The notes beneath the pieces are model-generated. The model made no database searches. It had not been told where the DNA came from and saw only the letters and a program-made list of their open reading frames with translations. Shown here one piece after another: positions 32,243-39,289 of a stretch of 39,289 nucleotides of DNA. Where the stretch lies: the NCBI GenBank assembly GCA_017883185.1, contig JADGOB010000024.1, forward strand, positions 1 to 39,289, in the 5' to 3' direction. The position numbers and the translations under genes are program-made. How positions within the stretch are numbered: position 1 is the first letter of the stretch; the number at the start of each line of letters is the position of its first letter. The stretch is from Acidobacteriota bacterium (GTDB lineage Bacteria > Acidobacteriota > Vicinamibacteria > Vicinamibacterales > Fen-181).

Positions 32243-33244
32243 TCAGCCGCGGCGGATGAGAAGCCAGAGGAAGAACGGTCCGCCGATCATCGCAGTGAGA
32301 ATGCCCACCGGAAGCACCATCGGCGCGATCAGCGTCCGGGCCGCTACGTCGCACACCACCAGGAACGCCGCGCCGAACAGCGTCGAGGCCGGCAGCACCA
32401 CCCGGTGATCGGCGCCGACCAGCAGCCTCACCAGGTGCGGCACGATGATGCCGATGAAGCCGACCGGTCCGCCGAGTGACACGGCCGCGCCCGTCGCCAG
32501 TGACGCGCTGAAGAAGGCGAGCCGCTGCGTCCGCAAGACATCGACGCCACGCGCCGAGGCGGCATCGGCGCCAAGCGTCAGCAGGTTGAGCGACCGCGGC
32601 AGCCACGCAAACACCGCGAACGCCAGCAGCGTGAACGGCAGCGCCGCCAGGATCGGCGCGTAGCTCCCGACGTCGAGATCGCCCATCAGCCACCGCACCG
32701 TCCTCATCGTCTGCGAGAAGTCGGCCAGGTACTGGATGAAGAGGATGAGAGACGAGAAGAACGCGTTGAGCGTGATGCCGGCCAGCAGCAGGACGTTGGT
32801 CGAGAGGCCATGTCGGCGCACCGTGGACAGGGCGTAGACCACACCCACCGCGCCGAGGGCGCCCGCGAAGCTCGCGATCGGCACGGTCGAGACGCCGGCG
32901 AATGCAAGCGAGATCGGGAAGGTGATGGCGAGCATCGCGCCGAGGGCCGCGCCGGCCGAGACGCCGAGCGTGAACGGTGTGGCCAGCGGGTTGCGGAGCA
33001 GCGCCTGAAAGACGACGCCGGACGCGGCCAGCGCCGCGCCGACGAGCGCGGCCGCCAGCGTGCGGGGCAGGCGCGAGATGAAGAAGATCTGCGCGTCGGC
33101 ATTGTCCGCGAACGGCACGCTCCGGTCGAAGACGCGCCGGAGCGAGATCGGGGCCGACCCGACCATCGGCGCAAACACACACGCCGCCACGGCCATCAGG
33201 CCGAATAAGAGAACGGTGAAGAAGACCCGGCGTCGCAGAGACAT
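32243..33244 (-). CDS. btuC: Vitamin B12 ABC transporter permease, BtuC-like (FecCD family)
   Basis: A 333-aa inner-membrane permease with about nine to ten hydrophobic segments. The FecCD features are RLPRTLAAALVGAALAASGVVFQALLRNPLATPFTLGVSAGA-type blocks near residues 58-100 and the cytoplasmic coupling loop LGGPVGFIGIIVPHLVRLLVGADHR near 260. It would form the pore with the ATPase encoded 21 nt upstream. Transport of cobalamin is inferred from the riboswitch and the btuB receptor in the same operon. Confidence 0.92.
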   Translation of the reverse strand: MSLRRRVFFTVLLFGLMAVAACVFAPMVGSAPISLRRVFDRSVPFADNADAQIFFISRLPRTLAAALVGAALAASGVVFQALLRNPLATPFTLGVSAGAALGAMLAITFPISLAFAGVSTVPIASFAGALGAVGVVYALSTVRRHGLSTNVLLLAGITLNAFFSSLILFIQYLADFSQTMRTVRWLMGDLDVGSYAPILAALPFTLLAFAVFAWLPRSLNLLTLGADAASARGVDVLRTQRLAFFSASLATGAAVSLGGPVGFIGIIVPHLVRLLVGADHRVVLPASTLFGAAFLVVCDVAARTLIAPMVLPVGILTAMIGGPFFLWLLIRRG

Positions 33245-33265
33245 CGTCTGGGATTCGATCGGTGT

Positions 33266-34057
33266 TTAGTCCCGGGCCCGTATTCGACGAAGCGGCACGA
33301 CGGTCAGGTGGCCGGCCGCCTCGTGGTAGTGAACATCCGCCTCGACGTCGTACAGGGCGCGGACCGACTCGCGTGTCAGGACCTGGTCGGTCGGCCCGGA
33401 CGCGATCACCCGGCCCTCGCGCAGCAGCACCAGTTGCCGGCACAGCCCCGCGGCCAGGTTGAGATCGTGTGTCGCGATGGCCATGGTCACGCCGCGCTCG
33501 GCGTTCAGGCGTCGCAACAGCGACGCGATCTCGACCTGGTAGCCAGGGTCGAGCGCCGCGGTCGGCTCGTCGAGCAGCATGAGACCGGCCGACTGCGCCA
33601 GCGCGCTCGCGATGACCACCCGCTGCTTCTCGCCGCCGCTCAGCGTCGGAAAGAGCCGGTGTTCGAGCGCCAGCGTGCCGGTCGCCGCCAACGCCTCGCG
33701 CGCGATCGCCACGTCGTCCTGGCTCTCCAGCTCGAAGGCGCCGAGGTGAGGGTAGCGCCCCATCAGGACAACCTCGAGCACCGAGTACTCGAAGGACAGC
33801 CTGGTTTCCTGGGGAACAACCGCGATCTGTCGCGCGAGATCGCGGCGCGATATGCGCCAGAGGTCGCGGCCATCGATTGTCACGCGCCCGGAAGCCGCCG
33901 GCAGCATGCCGCCGAGTACGCGCAGCAGCGTCGTCTTCCCGGAGCCGTTCGGCCCGAGGATGCCGACCAGGCCCCCGCCCGGGACGTCCACAGAGACGCC
34001 GTGCAGGCCGGCCTGGCCCGGTCCGTAGACGAAACTGACGTCAGCGGCCTGCAGCAA
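33266..34057 (-). CDS. btuD: Vitamin B12 ABC transporter ATPase, BtuD-like
   Basis: A 263-aa ATPase of the FepC/BtuD type. Walker A GPNGSGKTT (35-43), the Q-loop in VPQETRL, signature LSGGEKQR, Walker B LMLLDEPTAALD and the switch His (IATHDLN) are all present. Its start overlaps the end of the btuB gene by 17 nt, so the two are translationally coupled. It energises the BtuC permease encoded next. Confidence 0.94.
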   Translation of the reverse strand: MLQAADVSFVYGPGQAGLHGVSVDVPGGGLVGILGPNGSGKTTLLRVLGGMLPAASGRVTIDGRDLWRISRRDLARQIAVVPQETRLSFEYSVLEVVLMGRYPHLGAFELESQDDVAIAREALAATGTLALEHRLFPTLSGGEKQRVVIASALAQSAGLMLLDEPTAALDPGYQVEIASLLRRLNAERGVTMAIATHDLNLAAGLCRQLVLLREGRVIASGPTDQVLTRESVRALYDVEADVHYHEAAGHLTVVPLRRIRARD

Positions 34058-36395
34058 TCCTGACCCCGATTGTGGCGTTGCGGCCGAGCGCCGGGAAGCC
34101 GAACGTCTCCTCGTAGCGTCGATCGAACACGTTGCCGATTCGCCCGATCACCTCGACAAAGGAGGCGATGCGCCACGACGCGCCGGCATCCACGACGGTG
34201 AAGCCTGGGTTGTAGAACAGCCCGCCGTAGGTGCCGTACGACGGTTCGACGTCGAGCGAACGCGCGCGGCCACCGACGCGGGCGAACGCGGTCAGGCCGC
34301 GACGGGTGAATGTCAGGTCGAGCGAGGCGGAATGCCGAGGCCTTCGCAGGAGCGGATCGCCAACCTGGAACGGGATCGGCGCACGTTCGCCCAGCCGATC
34401 GACCGCCAGGATTTCCGTGTCGAGGTAGGTGTAGGAGAGCCGGGCGCCCAGGCCCCAGGCGGTGCGAAGAGCGCCCGCCAGTTCGACGCCGATCGAGCTG
34501 GCGTTCGAGATGTTGTCGGTGCGGTAGCGGCTCGCGTCCGCCAGCGCCGGGCCGACGGCGACGATCAGATCGTCATACCGGTTGAAGAAGACGGTGGCGC
34601 TGACGACCAGGCGTTCGCTCGCGGCCGCCTGGTCAACGCCCGCCTCGACGCTTCGGCTGCGTTCGGGTTTCAACCCGGGGTTGTCGGTGAACGCGATTTC
34701 CAGGGCATCGGGCGCGCGGATCCCGGTGCCGGCCGCGGCATGGACGCGCGTCCAACCGAGCGTGCCGCCGCGCGAGCCGGCAAACAGGAATGCAGCAGAG
34801 ATCCTGGGGTTCACAAAGGTGCGCACGTCGGTGTCGAACGCCGGCCGCGGCGAGTACGGATCGAGGTTTCGGGAGAGACGATCGCGCTCGATACGCTCTG
34901 CGCGGACGCCCGCGGTCAGCGTCAGTGGCATGACCGGCTGATAGCGGGCCTCCGCGAACGCGCCGGCAACCCATCGCCTGATGGGCACCGGGCCGACAGT
35001 CTCCGCCGTGATGAACGTGCTCGTCGCACGCTCACGCTGAACCTCGGCCCCGGCCGAGACCGCAAGCGCCGTGGACAGGTCCACGTCGGTTTGCGATCGC
35101 ACCCCGGCCCGGCTCGACGCGGATGCCGACAGGCCGTAGGCGCTGGTGAAGTCGCTCGTCAGGTCCAGGTAGTTCGCGCTGATTGTCTGGCGCACGCGGC
35201 GGCCGCCTGGGGCGAACGGCTGCGTCCACCTGCCGCCGACCTGGCGCGTGCCCGTCACCCCGCGCGAGAGTCGATCGACCTGCGTATACGCGCCGATCGG
35301 ATTCGACCCGAACGGACCGGGGAAACCGCGATCGCTCGACGTGATGTGTCCCGTCGCGCGAAGATCCGCTCCGTTCGCGGCGCGCCAGCCCGCCGAGAAC
35401 GACGCGTGCGTCGAGAGGAAGTCGTCGTTCGACACGCGCTCGCCGGTGGCAGGGGCGACGCCGGTGAAACCGTTGCTGGCCACGCGCTCGCCAGACACGC
35501 CCCAGCTCCACGCGCCACGCGATCCCCACGTCCCGGCGGTCACGCGCGATGTCCCGAAACTGCCGCCCTCGATCGCCCCTTCCAGGCGGGGTGACCCGCC
35601 GTGCTTCGTGATGACCTGCACGACGGCGCCAATGGCCTCCGCCCCGAAGAGCGCGCTCTCGGGACCGCGCACCACCTCGATACGCTCCACGTCGCCCGCC
35701 GACAAGGCGGAGAAATCGTAGCCGCCGCCAAAGGCATTGGCCTTGATCCCGTCTACCAGGACCAGCGTGAAATCCGATTCGCCGCCGCGCGGGAACAGCG
35801 ACGTGACGCTGCCACGCCCGCCGTTGCGGGCGACGGTGAGACCGGGCACCGACCGCATGGCGTCCGCAACCGTCTCAACCTGCGCCGCGAGAAGATCGCG
35901 GGCCGAGAGAACCGTGATGGAATCTGCCGCGCGTGCGAGCGGAACTTCGACTTGCGCCGCCGAGACGACCACCGATTCCGTGACGGCGCTGACGTGGAGG
36001 CTGACGGGCACTCGCGCCTCCTGTCCCGGCGCCACCGCGACATCGATCGGATCGGCCCGAAACCCTTCTGCCATCACGCGAAGCTCGTAGCGGCCCGGCG
36101 CCACGGGCGAGAAGCGGAACTCGCCCTCCGTGTCGGCCTCGGTCGTGGCCACGACCGACAGCGCGCTGGCGAGCACGACCCGGGCACGCGGGACGCGCGC
36201 CCCATCGGGATCGGTGACCGTTCCCCGAACGCTCGCGGCGGGCGGGTCCGCGGCCACCTCGAGCGACCGGTGCGCACCCGCCGCGGGTGAGATGAGGGTC
36301 CCCGCCTCTCCGCCGGGCGCGGGAAGCAAGAGGAAGATCAGAAGAAAGAGAGAGAGGCCCCCCGTCCGGAGGGCGAGTCGCGGGATCTGCAGCAT
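34041..36395 (-). CDS. btuB: TonB-dependent vitamin B12 receptor, BtuB-like
   Basis: The outer-membrane cobalamin receptor. I use ATG 36395 (AAGGA 6 nt upstream); the frame runs on to a GTG at 36458 inside the riboswitch leader. The 784-aa product has a signal anchor region (about 11-30), a carboxypeptidase-regulatory-like domain (about 52-130), a plug (about 150-260; LVLVDGIKANAFGGGYDFSA then IEVVRGPESALFGAEAIGA) and a barrel. It is the first gene of the B12 operon and the cobalamin riboswitch precedes it, which fixes the likely substrate. Confidence 0.93.
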   Translation of the reverse strand: MLQIPRLALRTGGLSLFLLIFLLLPAPGGEAGTLISPAAGAHRSLEVAADPPAASVRGTVTDPDGARVPRARVVLASALSVVATTEADTEGEFRFSPVAPGRYELRVMAEGFRADPIDVAVAPGQEARVPVSLHVSAVTESVVVSAAQVEVPLARAADSITVLSARDLLAAQVETVADAMRSVPGLTVARNGGRGSVTSLFPRGGESDFTLVLVDGIKANAFGGGYDFSALSAGDVERIEVVRGPESALFGAEAIGAVVQVITKHGGSPRLEGAIEGGSFGTSRVTAGTWGSRGAWSWGVSGERVASNGFTGVAPATGERVSNDDFLSTHASFSAGWRAANGADLRATGHITSSDRGFPGPFGSNPIGAYTQVDRLSRGVTGTRQVGGRWTQPFAPGGRRVRQTISANYLDLTSDFTSAYGLSASASSRAGVRSQTDVDLSTALAVSAGAEVQRERATSTFITAETVGPVPIRRWVAGAFAEARYQPVMPLTLTAGVRAERIERDRLSRNLDPYSPRPAFDTDVRTFVNPRISAAFLFAGSRGGTLGWTRVHAAAGTGIRAPDALEIAFTDNPGLKPERSRSVEAGVDQAAASERLVVSATVFFNRYDDLIVAVGPALADASRYRTDNISNASSIGVELAGALRTAWGLGARLSYTYLDTEILAVDRLGERAPIPFQVGDPLLRRPRHSASLDLTFTRRGLTAFARVGGRARSLDVEPSYGTYGGLFYNPGFTVVDAGASWRIASFVEVIGRIGNVFDRRYEETFGFPALGRNATIGVRIAAGR

Positions 36396-36479
36396 GGACT
36401 GTCCTTCGGCGTCTGTCGCGCCGAACTCCCGGCGGGATCCGTAGGAACGGACCTGCACGGGGAGTAGAGGGACGTGCCG

Positions 36480-36662
36480 GGCGGCCAGGTTTCCTGACTC
36501 GCGGATCCGCGCGAACGCTGCCGCCTTCCCATGCCCTCAGGCACAGTGACGGGATCTCTCTGGAGATCCTCTGCGGCGTTCGCTCCCCGCTTACAGTGGC
36601 GTGACCGTGTGGGCTTCGAACCCACTTCGCTTGGACGCCGGCGAACCGTCGGTTATCGGTGG
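36480..36662 (-). promoter_or_regulatory. Cobalamin (B12) riboswitch
   Basis: On the minus strand the conserved blocks are present in order: GAAGTGGGTTCGAAGCCCAC, CGGTCACGCCACTGT, AAGCGGGG, then GGGAAGGCGG and the B12 box GAGTCAGGAAACCTGGCCG at the 3' end. It leads the btuB-btuD-btuC-btuF operon and ends about 85 nt before the btuB ATG. A TATACT on the minus strand (36665-36670), inside the end of the peroxiredoxin gene, is a candidate -10 for its transcript. Confidence 0.94.
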
Positions 36663-37178
36663 TCAGTATAGAACAGAACGCGGGTCAGCGGGGCACCCTC
36701 CATAAACCTTTGCGATCTCCTGCACGATCTCGTCGTGGCTGGGGAACTCGAACTGCGACGAGGCGACGAAGCTGTAGCGGATCACGCCCTGCCGGTCGAT
36801 GAGGAAGAGTGCCGGCCGCGCGATGTTCCACGCGTCGAACCCGACCGGGTGCCACACACCGTACGCCTTCACCGTGTCCCGGGAATCGTCCACCAGGATG
36901 TTGAACGGCAGGCCGGAATCCTCGATGTAGCGTCGCACCTTCTCGGATCGTTGCGCCACGACGGCGACGACCTGCGCGCCGTACGACAGGTACTGCGCGG
37001 AGTGGTGTGCCAGTTCACCGAACTGGCGGCGACAGTTCGGTCACCAGGTGCCCCGGTGGAAGGCGAGCAGCACCGGTCCCAGCATGAAGTAGTCGGCGAG
37101 CGACTTCATCTCGCCGCGCTGGTTCGGCAGCGTGAAGAGCGGGGCCGGTGTGCCTGGCAAGAGCGTCGGGTGGCGCAT
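36663..37178 (-). CDS. Selenocysteine-containing peroxiredoxin-like protein (in-frame TGA read as Sec46)
   Basis: From ATG 37178 (GAGG 8 nt upstream) the frame codes for an AhpC/TSA-type peroxiredoxin: LLPGTPAPLFTLPNQRGEM, FMLGPVLLAFHRGTW, then TGA at 37041-37043, then PNCRRQFGEL. After it the protein continues in the same frame without further stops through GVWHPVGFDAWNIARP and LFLIDRQGVIRYSF to 36663. Homologues of this family have W-C-P-x-C here, so the TGA stands exactly at the first active-site Cys: a U-P-N-C centre (Sec46, Cys49). A hairpin fitting a bacterial SECIS starts 14 nt after the TGA. The 171-aa length is normal for the family. It is third in a moaB-moeA-peroxiredoxin operon, 36 nt after moeA. 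The alternative is a recent nonsense mutation; the exact position and hairpin argue against that. SelA, SelB, SelC and SelD are not in this window. Confidence 0.85.
37009..37027 (-). promoter_or_regulatory. Candidate bacterial SECIS element
   Basis: GCCAGTTC-GGT-GAACTGGC is a perfect 8-bp stem with a GGU loop in the mRNA. The loop begins 22 nt after the UGA and has G at its first two positions, as the general bacterial SECIS model expects. A second, mutually exclusive hairpin (CCGAACTG/CAGTTCGG, 37018-37040) starts immediately after the UGA. Confidence 0.7.
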
Positions 37179-37214
37179 GAACGTGACCTCGGCGCGGACC
37201 GCAGGGCGCCCGCG

Positions 37215-38438
37215 TCAGAAGAAGATGACTTCCACCATCTGTCCCTTTTCCACGATGTCGGTCTGCGCGGGGATCTCGATGTAGCCGTCGGCCTGCGACA
37301 TGCTCGTGATGTCGCCCGAGGCCTTGAACGCCGGCATCGCGGTCCCGTCCTCGACGCGCACCGTGTAGAACTGGTGGCGGCCGGTGGTGGATACGACCCG
37401 CTGGCCGAGCGGGAGCACGATCGAGCGCGGCGCGACCTCGGGCAGTCGCGCAAGCCGCCGGAGCAGGGGCACGACGAGCATGTAGCCGTTCGACAGGCAT
37501 GACGTGGGGTAGCCCGGCATCCCGAGCACCGGTTTGCCGTCGACCAGCCCGAACAGCGTCGGCTTGCCCGGCTTCACCGCGATGCCGTGGAAGACCACCT
37601 CGCCGCGGGCCGCGATCGCATCCAGGATCAAGTCCCGTTCTCCGACGGAACTTCCGCCGGAGAAGATCACGAGGTCTTCGGCAAGGGCGACGTCCAGCGC
37701 GCGGTTGAGATCGGCGAGCGTGTCGGCCGATGTCGGGTGCGGCACAGGCACGGCGCCGTGCTCGGCGATGATCGCGCCGAGCGTGAACCGGTTGATGTCG
37801 TAGATCTGGCCGGGCCCGAGCGGCTGCCCGGGCGAGACAATCTCGTTGCCCGTGGAGACGATCGCGACCCGGGGCCGGGCGAACACCTTCACCCGATCGA
37901 ACCCCAGCGCCGCAATGGCGCCGACGCGGCTCGGCGTCAGGTACACGCCCGCCGAGAACAGCGCCTGGCCGGTGCGAATGTCGGCGCCCTGCCGGCCCAC
38001 GTTCTGTCCGGGATAGACCGGGCTGAAGACGCGCACCTGGCCGTCGTCGTCCTTCTCGGTCTTCTCCACCATCACGACAGCGTCGGCCCCGGCCGGCATC
38101 GGCGCACCGGTCGCGATTTCCGCGCACCCGCCGCGCGCCACCCCAAGGGTCGGCATCTGCCCGGTGTAGACCTTCTCCACCACCCGGAGCACCTTCGGAT
38201 CGAACGGCCCGGCGCCGAAGGTGTCCTCGGCGATGACCGCGTAGCCATCCATCGCTGCGCGCGAGAAGGGCGGCACATCCTGATCGGCAACGATGCGGTG
38301 CGCGAGAACCCGCTGGTGCGCCGCCTCGAGCGGCACCGTCTCGACGCGCGCGATCGGCTGCGCGGCGTCGAGCAGCAAGGCCCGCGCCTCCTCGAGCGGG
38401 ATCGTCCCGCGAATCGGTCGCATCGATGCCTCGCTCAT
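37215..38438 (-). CDS. moeA: Molybdopterin molybdenumtransferase MoeA
   Basis: MoeA inserts molybdate into adenylylated molybdopterin to make the molybdenum cofactor. The 407-aa protein shows the MoeA signatures DVPPFSRAAMDGYAV near residues 50-65, the MPAGADAVVMVE hinge, and the MogA-like domain with STGNEIV and SGGSSVGERD, then KPGKPT and GMPGYPTS. ATG 38438 overlaps the moaB stop by 4 nt (ATGA). The frame extends upstream inside moaB but that is not MoeA-like. Confidence 0.95.
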   Translation of the reverse strand: MSEASMRPIRGTIPLEEARALLLDAAQPIARVETVPLEAAHQRVLAHRIVADQDVPPFSRAAMDGYAVIAEDTFGAGPFDPKVLRVVEKVYTGQMPTLGVARGGCAEIATGAPMPAGADAVVMVEKTEKDDDGQVRVFSPVYPGQNVGRQGADIRTGQALFSAGVYLTPSRVGAIAALGFDRVKVFARPRVAIVSTGNEIVSPGQPLGPGQIYDINRFTLGAIIAEHGAVPVPHPTSADTLADLNRALDVALAEDLVIFSGGSSVGERDLILDAIAARGEVVFHGIAVKPGKPTLFGLVDGKPVLGMPGYPTSCLSNGYMLVVPLLRRLARLPEVAPRSIVLPLGQRVVSTTGRHQFYTVRVEDGTAMPAFKASGDITSMSQADGYIEIPAQTDIVEKGQMVEVIFF

Positions 38439-38938
38439 CGGGACGCTTCCCTCACCAGGTGGCCCAGTTCCGGCAGCACGAGCTTCGTCATCGCCAGGCG
38501 GACGGCGTTCTCGGAACCCGGCAGCGAGATGATCACTTTCTTCTGCACCACGCCGGCGCAGGCGCGGCTGAGCATCGCGGCCGAGCCGATCTCCTGGAAG
38601 CTGAGCATCCGGAACAGCTCGCCGAAGCCGTCGAGCCGCTTCTCGAGCAGCGCGTCGATCGTCTCGAACGTCGTGTCGCGGGACGTGATGCCGGTCCCGC
38701 CCGTGGTGATGACCACCTGCACGTTCGGGCTGGCCAGCTGATCGCCAATCGCCGCGCGCACCTGGTCGGGCTCGTCCCGCACGATCTTGCGCCCGGCCAC
38801 CTGGTGGCCCCCTGCCCACAGCAGGTCGAAGATGGCGCGCCCGCTGGCGTCTGTGGCCTCGGTGCGGGTGTCGCTGATCGTCAGGATGTAGCAGTTGGCC
38901 ACGGCGGGCGATTGCGCCTTGTGTTCCAAGTGTCCCAT
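38435..38938 (-). CDS. moaB: Molybdenum cofactor biosynthesis protein MoaB/MogA-like
   Basis: This protein adenylylates molybdopterin before MoeA adds the metal. The MoCF-binding fold shows LTISDTRTEATDASG, VVITTGGTGITSRDTT (about 75-90) and SLPGSENAVRLAM near residue 140. The length, 167 aa, is usual for MoaB. It is first in the moaB-moeA-peroxiredoxin operon. No ribosome site is seen before ATG 38938, but TATGAT lies 6 nt upstream, suggesting a leaderless transcript. Confidence 0.93.
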   Translation of the reverse strand: MGHLEHKAQSPAVANCYILTISDTRTEATDASGRAIFDLLWAGGHQVAGRKIVRDEPDQVRAAIGDQLASPNVQVVITTGGTGITSRDTTFETIDALLEKRLDGFGELFRMLSFQEIGSAAMLSRACAGVVQKKVIISLPGSENAVRLAMTKLVLPELGHLVREASR

Positions 38939-38944
38939 AGGGAA

Positions 38945-38950
38945 ATCATA
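38945..38950 (-). promoter_or_regulatory. -10 box TATGAT of the moaB operon
   Basis: TATGAT on the minus strand ends 6 nt before the moaB ATG, so transcription would begin at or beside the start codon. No convincing -35 is visible. Confidence 0.4.
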
Positions 38951-38995
38951 CCGTAGACGGCCAATTCCGCGCGCCAGGGGTGTAGCATGGCGACG

Positions 38996-39074
38996 GGCGG
39001 GCTTGCCACGCCGAAGCCCATAGGGCGAAGGCCGACAGGCGGGCTTGCCACGCCGAAGCCCAGAGGGCGAAGGC
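38996..39074. repeat. Two direct repeats of 37 bp, period 42
   Basis: Copies at 38996-39032 and 39038-39074 begin GGCGGGCTTGCCACGCCGAA and differ at one base (T or G in the AGCCCA-x-AGGG block). Each contains a GGGCTT / AAGCCC inverted pair, so each copy can fold into a hairpin. They lie in the gap between the divergent moaB and ABC ATPase genes and look like copies of a dispersed intergenic repeat. Confidence 0.85.
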
Positions 39075-39087
39075 GGGAGACAGTGTC

Positions 39088-39289
39088 ATGGCGGCAGTGT
39101 TCGAGATTCGCGGCCTGACGAAGATCTACGTCATGGGCGAGGTCCGGGTGCACGCGCTGCGCGGCATCGATCTCGACATCGACGAAGGCGGCGTTGTCGT
39201 CATTCTCGGCCACTCGGGCAGCGGCAAGTCCACGCTGCTCAATATCCTGGGCGGCCTCGACGTCCCGACTGCGGGGCGCGTCCGCTACC
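39088..39289 (+). CDS. ABC transporter ATPase, LolD/MacB type (truncated by window end)
   Basis: The first 67 residues of an ABC ATPase are visible: [27 protein letters not shown]-type start, then Walker [19 protein letters not shown]. The pattern (a GEV-HALRG segment before Walker A) is that of the LolD/MacB/FtsE group that drives lipoprotein release or MacB-type efflux. Walker B and the signature motif lie beyond the window. The ATG has GGGAG about 8 nt upstream. Confidence 0.88.
   Translation, partial: MAAVFEIRGLTKIYVMGEVRVHALRGIDLDIDEGGVVVILGHSGSGKSTLLNILGGLDVPTAGRVRY

Noticed and set aside
36663-36959. A separate short 98-aa peroxiredoxin gene
   Set aside because: It begins in the middle of the domain without the active site and is in frame with the segment before the TGA; the full Sec frame from 37178 explains it.
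37015-38127. Long minus-strand open frame across moeA
   Set aside because: It is out of frame with MoeA, has arginine-rich low-quality composition and covers the Sec gene's 5' half; a shadow of GC-rich coding DNA.
1-39289. CRISPR array, tRNA, rRNA, prophage or insertion sequence
   Set aside because: No regular repeat-spacer pattern, no cloverleaf or rRNA motif, and no transposase, integrase or phage gene was seen.

Overview
The window is GC-rich, densely coded DNA from a Gram-negative bacterium. It has three TonB-dependent outer-membrane receptors, each with an N-terminal carboxypeptidase-regulatory-like domain, plus a sigma-54 activator, a PilT-like ATPase and several REP-like palindromes. 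Receptor style, base composition and repeat types suggest an Acidobacteriota member, perhaps Vicinamibacteria. That placement is inference; there is no rRNA or marker gene to prove it.

Layout. 1-571: no convincing gene, but a cluster of GATCC boxes lies before a secreted alpha-amino-acid-ester-hydrolase-like enzyme (572-2467). 2753-5320: a TonB receptor on the minus strand behind a clear TPP riboswitch, so probably a thiamine-compound receptor. 5340-8288: a doubtful small ORF, a Cys-motif/RG-rich small protein, FabI and a flavin reductase. 8361-12048: a membrane HD-GYP/GAF/GGDEF protein and, upstream of it, a sigma-54 enhancer-binding protein; the intergenic region carries a -24/-12-like element and inverted repeats. 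12142-16987: a membrane protein, QueC and QueD (queuosine/preQ0 pathway), a HAD phosphatase, a hypothetical protein and a divergent PilT-like ATPase. 17001-20570: a hypothetical protein, homoserine dehydrogenase, a 20-bp tandem repeat, a PLP aminotransferase and a second HAD phosphatase. 20588-23314: a second TonB receptor.

23481-30978 holds a MoeB/ThiF-rhodanese protein and then a complete ISC iron-sulfur operon, iscR-iscS-iscU-iscA-hscB-hscA-fdx-iscX, in the enterobacterial order. A palindromic Rrf2-type operator lies just before iscR, and HscB has an N-terminal four-cysteine zinc module like that of mitochondrial HSC20.

31006-36662 is a minus-strand vitamin B12 uptake operon (btuB-btuD-btuC-btuF) led by a cobalamin riboswitch. 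36663-38938 is a minus-strand moaB-moeA-peroxiredoxin operon. The peroxiredoxin frame is interrupted by one in-frame TGA exactly where its first active-site cysteine belongs (RGTW-TGA-PNC), followed by a hairpin that fits the bacterial SECIS model. I read it as an intact selenoprotein with a U-x-x-C centre, and it is the most interesting object here. The window ends in a truncated plus-strand LolD/MacB-type ABC ATPase preceded by a 42-bp-period direct repeat.
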